A DNA stretch of 64,000 bases from Streptomyces pseudovenezuelae (GTDB lineage: Bacteria > Actinomycetota > Actinomycetes > Streptomycetales > Streptomycetaceae): positions 710,212 to 774,211 of the forward strand of contig NZ_KQ948145.1 of NCBI RefSeq assembly GCF_001513955.1, read 5' to 3'. This document shows, in pieces, positions 28,495-38,037 of this stretch; within the stretch, counting starts at the first letter, position 1, and each line of letters opens with the position of its first letter. The notes under the pieces were generated by a model. The model did no database searches, was not told the DNA's origin, and was given only the letters and a program-made list of their open reading frames with translations. The translations under genes were made by a program, and so were the position numbers.

Positions 28495-29163
28495 ATGAAG
28501 CTGCTGTCGGTGAATCTGGGCCGCGAGAAGGCCGTTCCGTACACGGACAATCCGGAGGGCGTCACCGGGATCGACAAGCGGCCGGCCGACGGGCCGGTGC
28601 GGGTGGCCGCGCCCGGCCCCAAGGGCATCGGCGGGAGCGCGCTCGCCGGGGACGCGGTGTGCAAGCGGCAGCACCACGGCGGCGACGACCAGGCCGTGTA
28701 CGCGATGGCGCGCGAGGACCTGGACACGTGGGAGGGCGAGCTGGGCCGCGCGCTGGCCAACGGCGCCTTCGGCGAGAACCTCACCACCGAGGGCATCGAC
28801 GTCTCCGGCGCGCGCATCGGCGAGCGCTGGCGGATCGGGCCCGAGGTGGTGCTGGAGGTCACCAGCGCGCGGATCCCGTGCGGCACCTTCCAGGGCCACA
28901 TGGGCGAGCCGCGCTGGGTGAAGCGGTTCACGCAGAAGGGCGCGCCGGGCGCGTACCTGCGGGTGATCCACCCGGGCGAGATCCGTACCGGGGACCCGGT
29001 CGAGATCGTGCACCGGCCGGACCACGAGGTGACGGTCGCCCTCGCGTTCCGGGCCATGACCACCGAACGCCCGCTGCAGCCACGGCTGTTGGCGGCGGGC
29101 GAGGCACTCCATCCGGAGCTGCGGAAGTCGGCTCTCGAGTACAAGGAGAAGTACGGCGCCTGA
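28495..29163 (+). CDS. MOSC domain protein (YiiM-like)
   Basis: A 222-residue protein with the MOSC fold found in molybdenum-cofactor sulfurase C termini and YiiM. It shows KRQHHGGDDQAVYAMAREDLD and GAFGENLTTEGIDVSGARIGERWRIG, then the conserved cysteine in ARIPCGTFQGHMG. YiiM proteins take part in reduction of N-hydroxylated compounds with Moco. The ATG at 28495 has no strong ribosome-binding site, so translation could be leaderless. It is followed after 50 bases by the short-chain dehydrogenase gene. Confidence 0.85.
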   Translation: MKLLSVNLGREKAVPYTDNPEGVTGIDKRPADGPVRVAAPGPKGIGGSALAGDAVCKRQHHGGDDQAVYAMAREDLDTWEGELGRALANGAFGENLTTEGIDVSGARIGERWRIGPEVVLEVTSARIPCGTFQGHMGEPRWVKRFTQKGAPGAYLRVIHPGEIRTGDPVEIVHRPDHEVTVALAFRAMTTERPLQPRLLAAGEALHPELRKSALEYKEKYGA

Positions 29164-29213
29164 CGGGCCCCGGCCAGGCGGACGCTGTCGGTGCCGGTCA
29201 TTAACCTTGCGCC

Positions 29214-29987
29214 ATGACAACGGCATTGATTACGGGATCGACCGCGGGCATCGGTGCCGCGTTCGCACGACGGCTGGCGGCTGACGGGCACAACCTGGTG
29301 CTGGTGGCCCGCGACACCAAGCGGCTCCAGGACCAGGCGACCGAGCTCCACGACCGCCACGGCATCGAGGCCGAGGTCCTCACCGCCGACCTCGCCACGG
29401 ACCCCGGCATCGAGGCGGTCGCCGCCCGTCTGGCCGACCGCAGGTCCCCCGTCGACCTGCTCGTCAACAACGCCGGCTTCGGCAACAAGGGCCGCTATCT
29501 CGACGTCTCCATGGCCGACGAGCTGACGATGCTCAAGGTGCACTGCGAGGCGGTGCTGCGTCTGACGTCGGCGGCGTCGGAGGCGATGCGGGAGCGGGGA
29601 CGCGGGGGCGTGGTGAACGTCGCGTCGGTGGCCGCGTTCGTGCCGCGCGGGACGTACGGCGCCTCGAAGGCGTGGGTCGTGCAGTTCACCCAGGGCGCGG
29701 CGCGGGACCTGGCGGGCAGCGGGGTCCGGCTGATGGCCCTGTGCCCGGGGTTCGTGCGGACCGAGTTCCACCAGCGGGCCGGCATGGGCACGGACAACAT
29801 CCCCGGCTGGATGTGGCTCGACGCGGACAAGCTGGTCGCCGCGGCCCTCACCGACCTGGCCCGCGGCAAGACCCTGTCGATCCCGGACCCGCGGTACAAG
29901 GCCCTCATGGGGTTGGTGAAGGTGGCGCCCAGGGGTCTGCTGGGCGGGGTCACGTCGAGGACGGGGCGCAAGTACGGGCCGCAGTAG
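29214..29987 (+). CDS. Short-chain dehydrogenase/reductase
   Basis: A 257-residue classical SDR. It has the cofactor motif TGSTAGIGAAFARRLA, NNAG in LLVNNAGFGNKG, catalytic Ser in NVASVAAF and YxxxK in YGASKAW. The basic residue in VARDTKRL suggests NADP(H). The C-terminal part resembles the DltE/YqjQ-type branch. The substrate cannot be inferred. It probably shares a transcript with the MOSC gene and perhaps the next gene. Confidence 0.88.
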   Translation: MTTALITGSTAGIGAAFARRLAADGHNLVLVARDTKRLQDQATELHDRHGIEAEVLTADLATDPGIEAVAARLADRRSPVDLLVNNAGFGNKGRYLDVSMADELTMLKVHCEAVLRLTSAASEAMRERGRGGVVNVASVAAFVPRGTYGASKAWVVQFTQGAARDLAGSGVRLMALCPGFVRTEFHQRAGMGTDNIPGWMWLDADKLVAAALTDLARGKTLSIPDPRYKALMGLVKVAPRGLLGGVTSRTGRKYGPQ

Positions 29988-30051
29988 GGCCCCAAAAGGC
30001 GGACAATGGTGCTGTTCGAACCGGACCCAGGGGGGCCGGAGGTGATCGCGT

Positions 30052-30741
30052 ATGACGTTCGTGCAGCTCATCGACTGCAGGACCAGCCGTTTCGACGAGA
30101 TGGACCGGCTGATGGACACGTGGGTCGAGCAGACCAAGGGGAAGCGGACCGCGACGCACGCGGTGGTCGGCAAGGACCGGTCCGACACGTCGCACTTCGT
30201 CGAGATCGTCGAGTTCCCGTCGTACGAGGAGGCGATGCGGAATTCGGGACTGCCGGAGACCGAACGGATCTTCCAGGGGATGCTGGCGCTGTGCGACGAG
30301 ATGCCGACCTTCACGGATCTGGACGTGGTGCGGGACGAGCAGCTCAATCCGGCGACGTCACGGCAGTTCTTCGAGCGGGCCGGGCGGGCCGGGACGGACG
30401 CCGTGTTCGAAGGGTTCTCCGACGACTACCTGGAACATGACCCGGCCAACTCCGGCGAAGTGGACCTGGAGGGTTCGCGCCAGGTGTACGCCGGGTGGCG
30501 GCAGGCCTTCGACCTCGCCTTCCGGGTCGAGGACCAGATCGCCCAGGACGACCGGGTGTGCACCCGATGGACCTTGGCCGGCCGGCACAAGGGCGATTTC
30601 CTCGGGATCCCGGCCACCGGCCAGGACGTCACCATGAGCGGCATGACCTGGCACCGGTTCCGGGACGGGTTGATCTGCGAGGGCTGGTGGCAGTACGACC
30701 GGGCCGGGCTGATGGAACAGCTGGGGGCGTTCGGGGAGTGA
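30052..30741 (+). CDS. Two-domain protein: dimeric alpha/beta barrel plus SnoaL-like ester cyclase fold
   Basis: A 229-residue protein. Residues 1-95 (TFVQLIDCRTSRFDEMDRLMDTWV, HFVEIVEFPSYEEAMRNSGLPE) look like a ferredoxin-fold monooxygenase/ABM-type domain. Residues 105-225 (FFERAGRAGTDAVFEGFSDDYLEHDP, RVCTRWTLAGRHKGDFLGIPATGQDVTMSGMTWHRFRDGLICEGWWQYD) match the SnoaL-like polyketide cyclase/ester cyclase fold. Such folds serve small-molecule metabolism and stress-related proteins; no biosynthetic cluster is nearby. GGAGG precedes the ATG. Confidence 0.8.
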   Translation: MTFVQLIDCRTSRFDEMDRLMDTWVEQTKGKRTATHAVVGKDRSDTSHFVEIVEFPSYEEAMRNSGLPETERIFQGMLALCDEMPTFTDLDVVRDEQLNPATSRQFFERAGRAGTDAVFEGFSDDYLEHDPANSGEVDLEGSRQVYAGWRQAFDLAFRVEDQIAQDDRVCTRWTLAGRHKGDFLGIPATGQDVTMSGMTWHRFRDGLICEGWWQYDRAGLMEQLGAFGE

Positions 30742-30753
30742 CCCGCGAAGGGG

Positions 30754-30794
30754 AAGGGCCCCGCTCCGGCACGCGAGTGCGGAACGGGGCCCTT
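30754..30794. terminator. Terminator between SnoaL-like gene and groEL
   Basis: A 10-bp stem (AAGGGCCCCG with CGGGGCCCTT) encloses a 21-base loop that itself contains a small CGCACTCGCGTGC-type inner fold. It stands between convergent genes ending at 30741 and 30808, so it can serve both. Confidence 0.75.
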
Positions 30795-30807
30795 TGCGAG
30801 CCTGGGC

Positions 30808-32442
<1,635 letters not shown>

Positions 32443-32552
32443 TCAGCCCTCTCGGAAAAATTGGGTGAAACGAACTGCGCCCCAGACGCCCGGCTTCATA
32501 AGGTGGCGGGGGCCCGGGGCGCAGCTCACAAGCAGAATGTGCTTGAGGTGGA

Positions 32553-32861
32553 CTACTTCTCGATGACCGCGAGCACGTCGCGGGACGAGAGGACGAGGTA
32601 CTCCTCGCCGTTGTACTTCACCTCGGTGCCGCCGTACTTGCTGTACAGCACGATGTCGCCGACCTTGACGTCGAGCGGCAGGCGCTCGCCGTTCTCGAAG
32701 CGGCCCGGACCCACGGCGAGGATGACGCCCTCCTGGGGCTTCTCCTTCGCGGTGTCCGGGATGACCAGGCCAGAGGCGGTGGTCTGCTCGGCGTCGAGCG
32801 GCTGGACCACAATGCGGTCCTCGAGCGGCTTGATGGCAACCTTGGAGCTGGTGGTCGTCAC
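32553..32861 (-). CDS. groES: Co-chaperonin GroES
   Basis: A 102-residue Hsp10 lid of the GroEL chamber. It has [36 protein letters not shown], containing the mobile loop, and the closing strand [35 protein letters not shown]. Length is standard. The GTG start at 32861 has GGGGGAGG upstream. Transcribed from a heat-shock promoter flanked by two CIRCE elements. Confidence 0.97.
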   Translation of the reverse strand: MTTTSSKVAIKPLEDRIVVQPLDAEQTTASGLVIPDTAKEKPQEGVILAVGPGRFENGERLPLDVKVGDIVLYSKYGGTEVKYNGEEYLVLSSRDVLAVIEK

Positions 32862-32960
32862 GATCCGACCTCCCCCTTCGGAGATCTCACGGGGTTAACT
32901 GTCTGAGGTGGCGACCAGGTGGATCCGTCGTCGCGGGTGCCGGACCTGCCCGTCGCTGTG

Positions 32961-32987
32961 TTGGCACTCTCCAGGGGGGAGTGCCAG
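32961..32987. promoter_or_regulatory. CIRCE operator 1 (HrcA site)
   Basis: TTGGCACTC, 9 bases, GAGTGCCAG: matches the CIRCE consensus TTAGCACTC-N9-GAGTGCTAA with conservative changes. Located just downstream of the groES promoter. Confidence 0.9.
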
Positions 32988-32992
32988 ACCCG

Positions 32993-33022
32993 AGACTATG
33001 ACCGTGATTAGCACTCGGTCAA
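32993..33022 (-). promoter_or_regulatory. groES-groEL promoter
   Basis: On the minus strand TTGACC (33022-33017) and TAGTCT (32998-32993) are spaced by 18 bases, a vegetative HrdB-type promoter. The upstream CIRCE overlaps its -35 side and the second CIRCE lies immediately downstream, so HrcA binding would block it. Confidence 0.8.
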
Positions 33023-33034
33023 GCGGACTGCTAA
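33008..33034. promoter_or_regulatory. CIRCE operator 2 (HrcA site)
   Basis: TTAGCACTC, 9 bases, GACTGCTAA: the left arm is perfect and the right arm has one mismatch to the CIRCE consensus. It covers the -35 region of the groES promoter. Centres of the two operators are 47 bases apart. Confidence 0.9.
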
Positions 33035-33088
33035 TTCGCCGCGCGGGCTGACCGGAATTCGGGTGCGGGTGGGCGGGGTGACCGTCCC

Positions 33089-33155
33089 TGGGGGCTGCCG
33101 CCCCCAGACCCCCGCTTCGGCCCGAACGGCCTCGTCCTCAAACGCCGGACGGGCT
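33089..33155. repeat. Streptomyces 3'-end repeat with hairpins
   Basis: This GC-rich unit reads, on the minus strand, CAGCCCGTCCGGCGTTTGAG at its left end and ends in a GGGGGC-GGCA-GCCCCC-type hairpin. I have seen near-identical units after many Streptomyces genes. Here it directly follows the deacetylase stop (33161) and may act as its terminator. Confidence 0.6.
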
Positions 33156-33160
33156 GCCAC

Positions 33161-33946
33161 TTACAGGTAGTCCTCCAAGCGCCCCACCGTCAGTCCCCGA
33201 CGCTGGATCTCCCGGAGCACGGCCGTCGTCCGTTCCGTCAGGGTCGGGCCCGTCGCCTGTCCCGACGTCATCGACACGATGTCGCCCGCCCTGAGCCCCC
33301 GCGTCTCTCCCTCCGGCGGCACGCTCCACAGCACCACCGCCGAGAGCCCGCAGTCGGCCGCCGCGCGCAGGGTCGTGCGGTCGTACGTGCCATAAGGCGG
33401 CCGCAACAGCCGCGGCCGGACGCCGAAGCGGGACCGCACCTTCTCCTGCTGGCCGCAGATCTCGGCGCGCTGGCCGGTGTAGGGCAGGCCGCGCAGGGCG
33501 GGGTGGTCGAGGGTGTGGTTCTGGATGCTCGCGCCGACCGACTGCAGGCGCGCGAAGTGGCCGTACCCGGGGCCGACGACGCTGTCCGTGAGGAACATGC
33601 TGACGGGCAGCCGCAGTTCACGGACGAGCTCGACGAACCGCGGGTCCTTCTCCGCGCCGTCGTCGTAGGTGAGGAAGACGACCTTGTCGGACGTCTCGAC
33701 GCGCCGCACGACCGGCGGCAGTCCGTCGCGGTCCGCCCTCGCGCGGGCCGGCACCCGCGGGGGCGCGGGCAGCGGGGCCGGCAGGCCCCAGTGGCGGTAC
33801 GGCCGTCCGTCCGCCCTCGCCGGCCCGTACGACCCCACCCGCTGGGCCGCCTTCTTCCCGAGCCGTTCGATGGGGTCGACGGACTGGGCGCAGCCGGTGA
33901 GCAGCACGGCCGCCAGCCCGGCGGCGACAAGGGTCCGCGCTCTCAC
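33161..33946 (-). CDS. Lipoprotein polysaccharide deacetylase (NodB family), second of pair
   Basis: A 261-residue exported NodB-type deacetylase, presumably removing acetyl groups from a wall glycan. Its lipoprotein signal is RARTLVAAGLAAVLLTGC with the lipobox cysteine near residue 20. NodB motif 1 is TYDDG, motif 2 is NHTLDH (metal-binding histidines) and motif 3 is RPPYGTYD. The GTG start overlaps the stop of the upstream gene by four bases (33943-33946), indicating translational coupling. It is a divergent tandem paralogue of that gene. Confidence 0.87.
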   Translation of the reverse strand: MRARTLVAAGLAAVLLTGCAQSVDPIERLGKKAAQRVGSYGPARADGRPYRHWGLPAPLPAPPRVPARARADRDGLPPVVRRVETSDKVVFLTYDDGAEKDPRFVELVRELRLPVSMFLTDSVVGPGYGHFARLQSVGASIQNHTLDHPALRGLPYTGQRAEICGQQEKVRSRFGVRPRLLRPPYGTYDRTTLRAAADCGLSAVVLWSVPPEGETRGLRAGDIVSMTSGQATGPTLTERTTAVLREIQRRGLTVGRLEDYL

Positions 33947-34878
33947 AGGTAGTCCTCGAGTCGTGCGACGGCGTACCCCTCGGCCGTGACCTTGTCCAGG
34001 AAACGGCGGACCATGTCGGTCATCGTGCCCTTCCAGTCCTGCCGGCCCCGGAAGTGGCTGAGCACGATGTCGCCGGGGTGGATCCTCTGGTCCCACTCGC
34101 GGTACTCCCAGTGGTCGACGAAGACCTCCTCGTTCCAGATCGGCGCGTACCTGATGCCGCAGGACCTGGCCGCGCGCAGGGTGTCCTCGTTGTAGTTGCC
34201 GTAGGGCGGGCGGAAGAGGGCGGGCCGCTCGCCGTAGTGCCTCTCGACGACGTCCTGCATCCCACAGATCTCGTGCCTCTGGCGGGCGTACGACAGCCCG
34301 GGCAGGTAGGGGTGGTGGAGCGTGTGGTTGTTCAGTACGACCCCGCTGTCCCGCATCTTCCGGAAGTAGCCGTAGTCGTCCTTGATCAGGTAGCCGCTGA
34401 GGAAGGCGGTGTACGGGATCTGCAGGTCGCTCATCATCCGCAGGAACGCGGGGTCCTTCTCGGCGCCGTCGTCGAGGGTGAGGAAGACGATCTTCTGCTC
34501 GGTGGGGATCGTGGTGAAGACCGGGGGCAGGCCCTTCTCCTCGTGGCCCTCGACCTCGAAGCCGCGGCGGGTGGTGATGCGGGGCTTGGTCACGGGCGCG
34601 GGCGGGGCCGTCAGCGGGACCCTTTTCAGCCCCCAGCGCCGGGCGGTGGCGATCCGGGTCTGCTCGGCGCGGAGCCTGGCGGCCCGGATGAGCGTCTTGT
34701 CGGCCTGGAGGTCGGCGGCGGGGGCCGGGGGCGCCTTGAGGGGTTGCCGCGGCCGGGAGTCGCTCCCCTCCGGGCGGGCGCAGCCGGAGAGCAGGGCGGC
34801 CACGGCCAGGAGGACGAGTCCGCCGCGGATCGACACCCTCAACGCACCATTTTTATCATTTTGTCCCACTGTTCCCAT
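33943..34878 (-). CDS. Lipoprotein polysaccharide deacetylase (NodB family), first of pair
   Basis: A 311-residue NodB-type deacetylase. The lipoprotein signal is RGGLVLLAVAALLSGC with cysteine near residue 33. Motif 1 is FLTLDDGAEKD, motif 2 NHTLHH, motif 3 RPPYGNYN; the C-terminal catalytic histidine is probably in IVLSHF. The start is uncertain because no ribosome-binding site is clear: ATG 34878 gives a normal signal peptide with a long n-region and GTG 34836 a shorter one. An unusually AT-rich run (about 34844-34865) lies within the first codons and may be promoter sequence, favouring the later start. Confidence 0.83.
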   Translation of the reverse strand: MGTVGQNDKNGALRVSIRGGLVLLAVAALLSGCARPEGSDSRPRQPLKAPPAPAADLQADKTLIRAARLRAEQTRIATARRWGLKRVPLTAPPAPVTKPRITTRRGFEVEGHEEKGLPPVFTTIPTEQKIVFLTLDDGAEKDPAFLRMMSDLQIPYTAFLSGYLIKDDYGYFRKMRDSGVVLNNHTLHHPYLPGLSYARQRHEICGMQDVVERHYGERPALFRPPYGNYNEDTLRAARSCGIRYAPIWNEEVFVDHWEYREWDQRIHPGDIVLSHFRGRQDWKGTMTDMVRRFLDKVTAEGYAVARLEDYL

Positions 34879-34969
34879 GGCGCCGGATCCTCGCAGGTCA
34901 CGGCGTCGCTCCCGGGCCGACACCGCCGCTCGGAGGCGGACCGTCCACCGACTGGCCCACAATGACCCG

Positions 34970-36139
34970 GTGAACGACCTCGCCCCCCTCCTCACCCCCG
35001 AGGGCCGTGCCCTCCTCGACGACGTGCGCGGCACCGCCCCCGCCGACGAACTCGCCGTCGCCACCCGGCTGCGCCGCGAGCATCCCGCCGAACTGGTCTC
35101 CGCGGCGCTCGGCCAGGCCCGGCTGCGGCAGCGGGCGGTGGCGAAGTTCGGGGCCGAGGACGCGGAGCGGATGTTCTTCACACCGAACGGGGTCGAGCAG
35201 TCGACGCGGGCGAGCGTGGCGGCGTACCGGGCCGGGCGGCTGAAGTCGCTGGGCGTCACCTCGGTCGCCGATCTGTGCTGTGGGATCGGCGGTGACGCGA
35301 TCGCGCTGGCCCGGGCCGGGATCCGGGTCCTCGCGGTGGACCGGGACCCGCTGACGGCGGCGGCCGCCCGGGCGAACGCGGACGCGCTGGGACTCGCCGG
35401 CCTGATCGACGTACGGGAGGCGGACGTCACGGAGGTCGACACGGCCTCGTACGACGCCGTGTTCGTGGATCCGGCGCGGCGGGGCGGACGGGGCCGCATC
35501 TTCGATCCGGAGGCCTACTCGCCGCCCCTGTCGTGGGCCGTGCGGGCGGCGCTCAGGGCCCCGCACGCCGCGCTCAAGGTCGCGCCGGGCATCCCGCACG
35601 AGGCGGTTCCCGCGCAGGCCGAGGCGGAGTGGATCTCCGACGGCGGGGACGTGAAGGAGGCGGTGCTCTGGTTCGGCGGCACCGCACCGGGCGGCGTGCG
35701 GGCGACGCTGCTGCCGGGCCCGCGAACGCTGCCGGGCCGGGGGCTGCCCGATCCCGAAGTCCGTTCCGTGGGGCGGTACTTGTACGAGCCCGACGGTGCC
35801 GTCATCCGGGCCCATCTGGTCGCCGAGGTGGCGCAGGAGGTCGAGGGCGGACTCGTCGACGCCACCATCGCGTACGTGACCTCGGACGCCCTGCACACGA
35901 GCCCGTACGCCACCGCCTACGAGATCACCGACCGGCTCCCCTTCAACGTGAAGAAGCTGAAGGCGCTGCTGCGCGAGCGGGAGGTCGGGATCCTGACCGT
36001 GAAGAAGCGGGGGTCGGCCGTCGAACCGGAGGAGCTGCGGCGCAAGGCGCTCCCGAAGCCACAGGGACCGAACGCGGTGACGGTGTTCCTCACCCGGGTG
36101 GCGGGGGCACCGACGATGCTGCTGGGTCATCCCGCCTGA
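34970..36139 (+). CDS. Class I SAM-dependent methyltransferase with THUMP-like C terminus
   Basis: A 389-residue methyltransferase. The SAM-binding motif is VADLCCGIGGDAIALARAG, followed by the acidic LAVDRDPLT and a substrate/catalytic DPARRGGRGR. The C-terminal part (EITDRLPFNVKKLKALLREREVGILTVKKRGSAVEPEELRRKA) looks like the THUMP-like domain found in this family, suggesting an RNA or ribosomal target. GTG at 34970 is preferred; the frame extends upstream into the divergent gene. No ribosome-binding site is obvious, so leaderless translation is possible. Confidence 0.83.
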   Translation: MNDLAPLLTPEGRALLDDVRGTAPADELAVATRLRREHPAELVSAALGQARLRQRAVAKFGAEDAERMFFTPNGVEQSTRASVAAYRAGRLKSLGVTSVADLCCGIGGDAIALARAGIRVLAVDRDPLTAAAARANADALGLAGLIDVREADVTEVDTASYDAVFVDPARRGGRGRIFDPEAYSPPLSWAVRAALRAPHAALKVAPGIPHEAVPAQAEAEWISDGGDVKEAVLWFGGTAPGGVRATLLPGPRTLPGRGLPDPEVRSVGRYLYEPDGAVIRAHLVAEVAQEVEGGLVDATIAYVTSDALHTSPYATAYEITDRLPFNVKKLKALLREREVGILTVKKRGSAVEPEELRRKALPKPQGPNAVTVFLTRVAGAPTMLLGHPA

Positions 36140-36209
36140 CGGCGATGGGCCGGACCGTGCGCCGACCGCCGGGGGCGGCCGGTGCGTCGGCGTTACGGAG
36201 TCAAAGGGT

Positions 36210-37484
36210 TCACGAACCGCCGCCCAGGCTCGTGGCCCTGTCCAGCAGCAGCTCCCGCTCCCGTTCGTTGCGGGTCAGCGCGGCCGCTCGCTCGAACTCG
36301 GCCCGCGCCTCCGTCGTACGGCCCAGGCGGGCCAGGAGGTCGCCGCGCACGCTCGGCAGCAAGTGGTAGTCGAGCAGGGCGGGTTCGTCGGCGAGCGCGT
36401 CGACGATCTCCAGGGCCGGGCCCGGTCCCTCGGCCATCGAGACCGCGACCGCGCGGTTGAGTTCGACGACCGGGGAGGGGGCGCGGGCGGCGAGCAGGGC
36501 GTAGAGGGTGGCGATGGCCTGCCAGTCGGTCTCGTCGTAGGAGTACGCGTGCGCGTGGCAGGCGGCGATGGTGGCCTGGAGGACGTAGGGGCCCGGCGCC
36601 CCGGCGGAGGTGGTCTCGGCGCGGGCCAGGGCCTTGATGCCGCGGGCGATGAGCATGCGGTTCCAGCGGCTGCGGTTCTGGTCCTTGAGGAGGACGGGTT
36701 CGCCGCGCGGTCCGGTACGGGCGGCCGTGCGGGAGGCCTGGAACTCCAACAGGGCCGCCAGGCCGTGCACTTCGGGTTCCTTGGGCATCAGGGCGGCCAG
36801 CAGGCGGGCCAGCCGCAGGGCGTCCTCGCAGAGAGAGGGGCGCAGCCAGTCGTCGCCGGCGGTGGCCGCGTACCCCTCGTTGAAGATGAGGTAGATGACG
36901 TCCAGGACCGAGCCGAGCCGGGCCTCGCGGTCGGGGCCGTAGGGCACCTCGAAGGCGATGTTCTTCGTGGCGAGGGTCCGCTTGGCGCGCACGATGCGCT
37001 GGGCGACCGTGGCCTCCGGGACGAGGAAGGCGCGGGCGATCTCGGGGGTGCTCAGGCCGCCGAGCAGGCGCAGGGTGAGGGCGGTGCGGGCCTCCGCGGA
37101 CAGCACCGGGTGGCAGGTGGTGAAGACGAGCCTGAGCAGGTCGTCGTCGATGTCCTCGGGGTCGGACGGCTCCTCGGGCGGGACGGTCTCCGACAGGTCC
37201 CGGCCGATCTCGGCCAGCTTGCGGGCGTAGTTCTCCCGGCGGCGGACCAGGTCCACGGCCCGGCGGCGCGCGATGGCCATGAGCCAGGCGCCCGGGTTGT
37301 CGGGGACGCCGTCGCGCGGCCACTGCTCCAGCGCGGCGACCAGGGCGTCCTGGGCGAGCTCCTCGGCGATGCCGACGTCCCGGACGACACGGGTGACACC
37401 GGCGATGATGCGCGGCGACTCCATGCGGAAGACGGTCTCGACGGAGGATCGGGCGTCGGTGCGGGAGGGCTGTGAGGTGGTCAC
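36210..37484 (-). CDS. ECF42 sigma factor with C-terminal TPR-like extension
   Basis: A 424-residue ECF sigma factor of the ECF42 group. Region 2 is IAEELAQDALVAALEQWPRDGVPDNPGAWLMAIARRRAVDLVRRR and region 4 is LRLLGGLSTPEIARAFLVPEATVAQRIVRAKRTL. The roughly 230-residue C-terminal part (RAVAVSMAEGPGPALEIVDAL, RGDLLARLGRTTEARAEFERAAALTRNERERELLLDRA) is a TPR-like extension needed for activity in ECF42 proteins. No anti-sigma gene is present, as expected for this group. It is downstream of, and probably co-transcribed with, a DGPF-protein gene, the diagnostic ECF42 neighbour. Confidence 0.92.
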   Translation of the reverse strand: MTTSQPSRTDARSSVETVFRMESPRIIAGVTRVVRDVGIAEELAQDALVAALEQWPRDGVPDNPGAWLMAIARRRAVDLVRRRENYARKLAEIGRDLSETVPPEEPSDPEDIDDDLLRLVFTTCHPVLSAEARTALTLRLLGGLSTPEIARAFLVPEATVAQRIVRAKRTLATKNIAFEVPYGPDREARLGSVLDVIYLIFNEGYAATAGDDWLRPSLCEDALRLARLLAALMPKEPEVHGLAALLEFQASRTAARTGPRGEPVLLKDQNRSRWNRMLIARGIKALARAETTSAGAPGPYVLQATIAACHAHAYSYDETDWQAIATLYALLAARAPSPVVELNRAVAVSMAEGPGPALEIVDALADEPALLDYHLLPSVRGDLLARLGRTTEARAEFERAAALTRNERERELLLDRATSLGGGS

Positions 37485-37545
37485 AGCCCCCCATTCGACA
37501 CCGTTACGGCCGTGCAGCCAAGGAAGACGTACCGGCCCCCGGGGC

Positions 37546-37902
37546 TCAGCCCTCGACGATCTCCCGCACCTCGCAGGTGACCGTCCAGTGCTCCTCGTGG
37601 ACCTTCAGGAAACGCTTGGTCCACTCGATCGCCTCGGCCATGTCCTTGGCCTGCACGATGGCGTACCCGCCGACGACCTCCTTGGCCTCGGTGAAGGGAC
37701 CGTCGGTCACCGACAGCTGCCCCTTCTCCCAGCGCACCCGGGTCCCCTGCGCGGTCGGCATGAGCCCTGCGGTGTCGAGCAGCACCCCGGCCTTCGTCAT
37801 CTCCTCGATCAGCTCGCCCATGCGCTGCATCAGCGCGTCGCTGGGGCCCTCGGCGGGGGCGGTCTTCTCGTCGATCTGGACCATCGACAGGTAACGCGGC
37901 AT
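37546..37902 (-). CDS. DGPF (YCII-like) protein, ECF42 partner
   Basis: A 118-residue ferredoxin-fold protein of the YCII/DGPF family. The hallmark VTDGPFTEAKEVVGGYAIVQAKDMAEAIEWT is clear. Such genes are the consistent neighbours and regulon members of ECF42 sigma factors; their biochemical role is unknown. GAGGAGTCACC precedes the ATG. First gene of the operon, with an ECF42-type promoter 50 bases upstream. Confidence 0.9.
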   Translation of the reverse strand: MPRYLSMVQIDEKTAPAEGPSDALMQRMGELIEEMTKAGVLLDTAGLMPTAQGTRVRWEKGQLSVTDGPFTEAKEVVGGYAIVQAKDMAEAIEWTKRFLKVHEEHWTVTCEVREIVEG

Positions 37903-37952
37903 GGTGACTCCTCGGTCTGCGGGGCCGGTCCTTCCCGGCCTCTCACCAGTGC

Positions 37953-37979
37953 GTCGATCGGGAGAGGCCGGGATCGACA
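37953..37979 (-). promoter_or_regulatory. ECF42-type promoter of the DGPF-sigma operon
   Basis: On the minus strand TGTCGA (37979-37974) is followed after 17 bases by CGAC (37956-37953). The reported ECF42 motif in S. venezuelae is TGTCGA at -35 with CGA/TC at -10. An A8 tract on the same strand (38009-38002) lies about 23 bases upstream of the -35 and could act like an UP element. Confidence 0.75.
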
Positions 37980-38037
37980 GACCCCGCGGATTTCTTCGGA
38001 GTTTTTTTTACGGCCCCTCAATCAGGGCCCTGACCTG

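Noticed and set aside
37995..38037. Hairpin plus T8 run after the FG-GAP gene as a classic terminator
   Set aside because: In the direction of the FG-GAP transcript the hairpin is followed by A8, not U8; in the other direction the T run precedes it. It does not fit an intrinsic terminator on either strand. The A8 is discussed with the ECF42 promoter.
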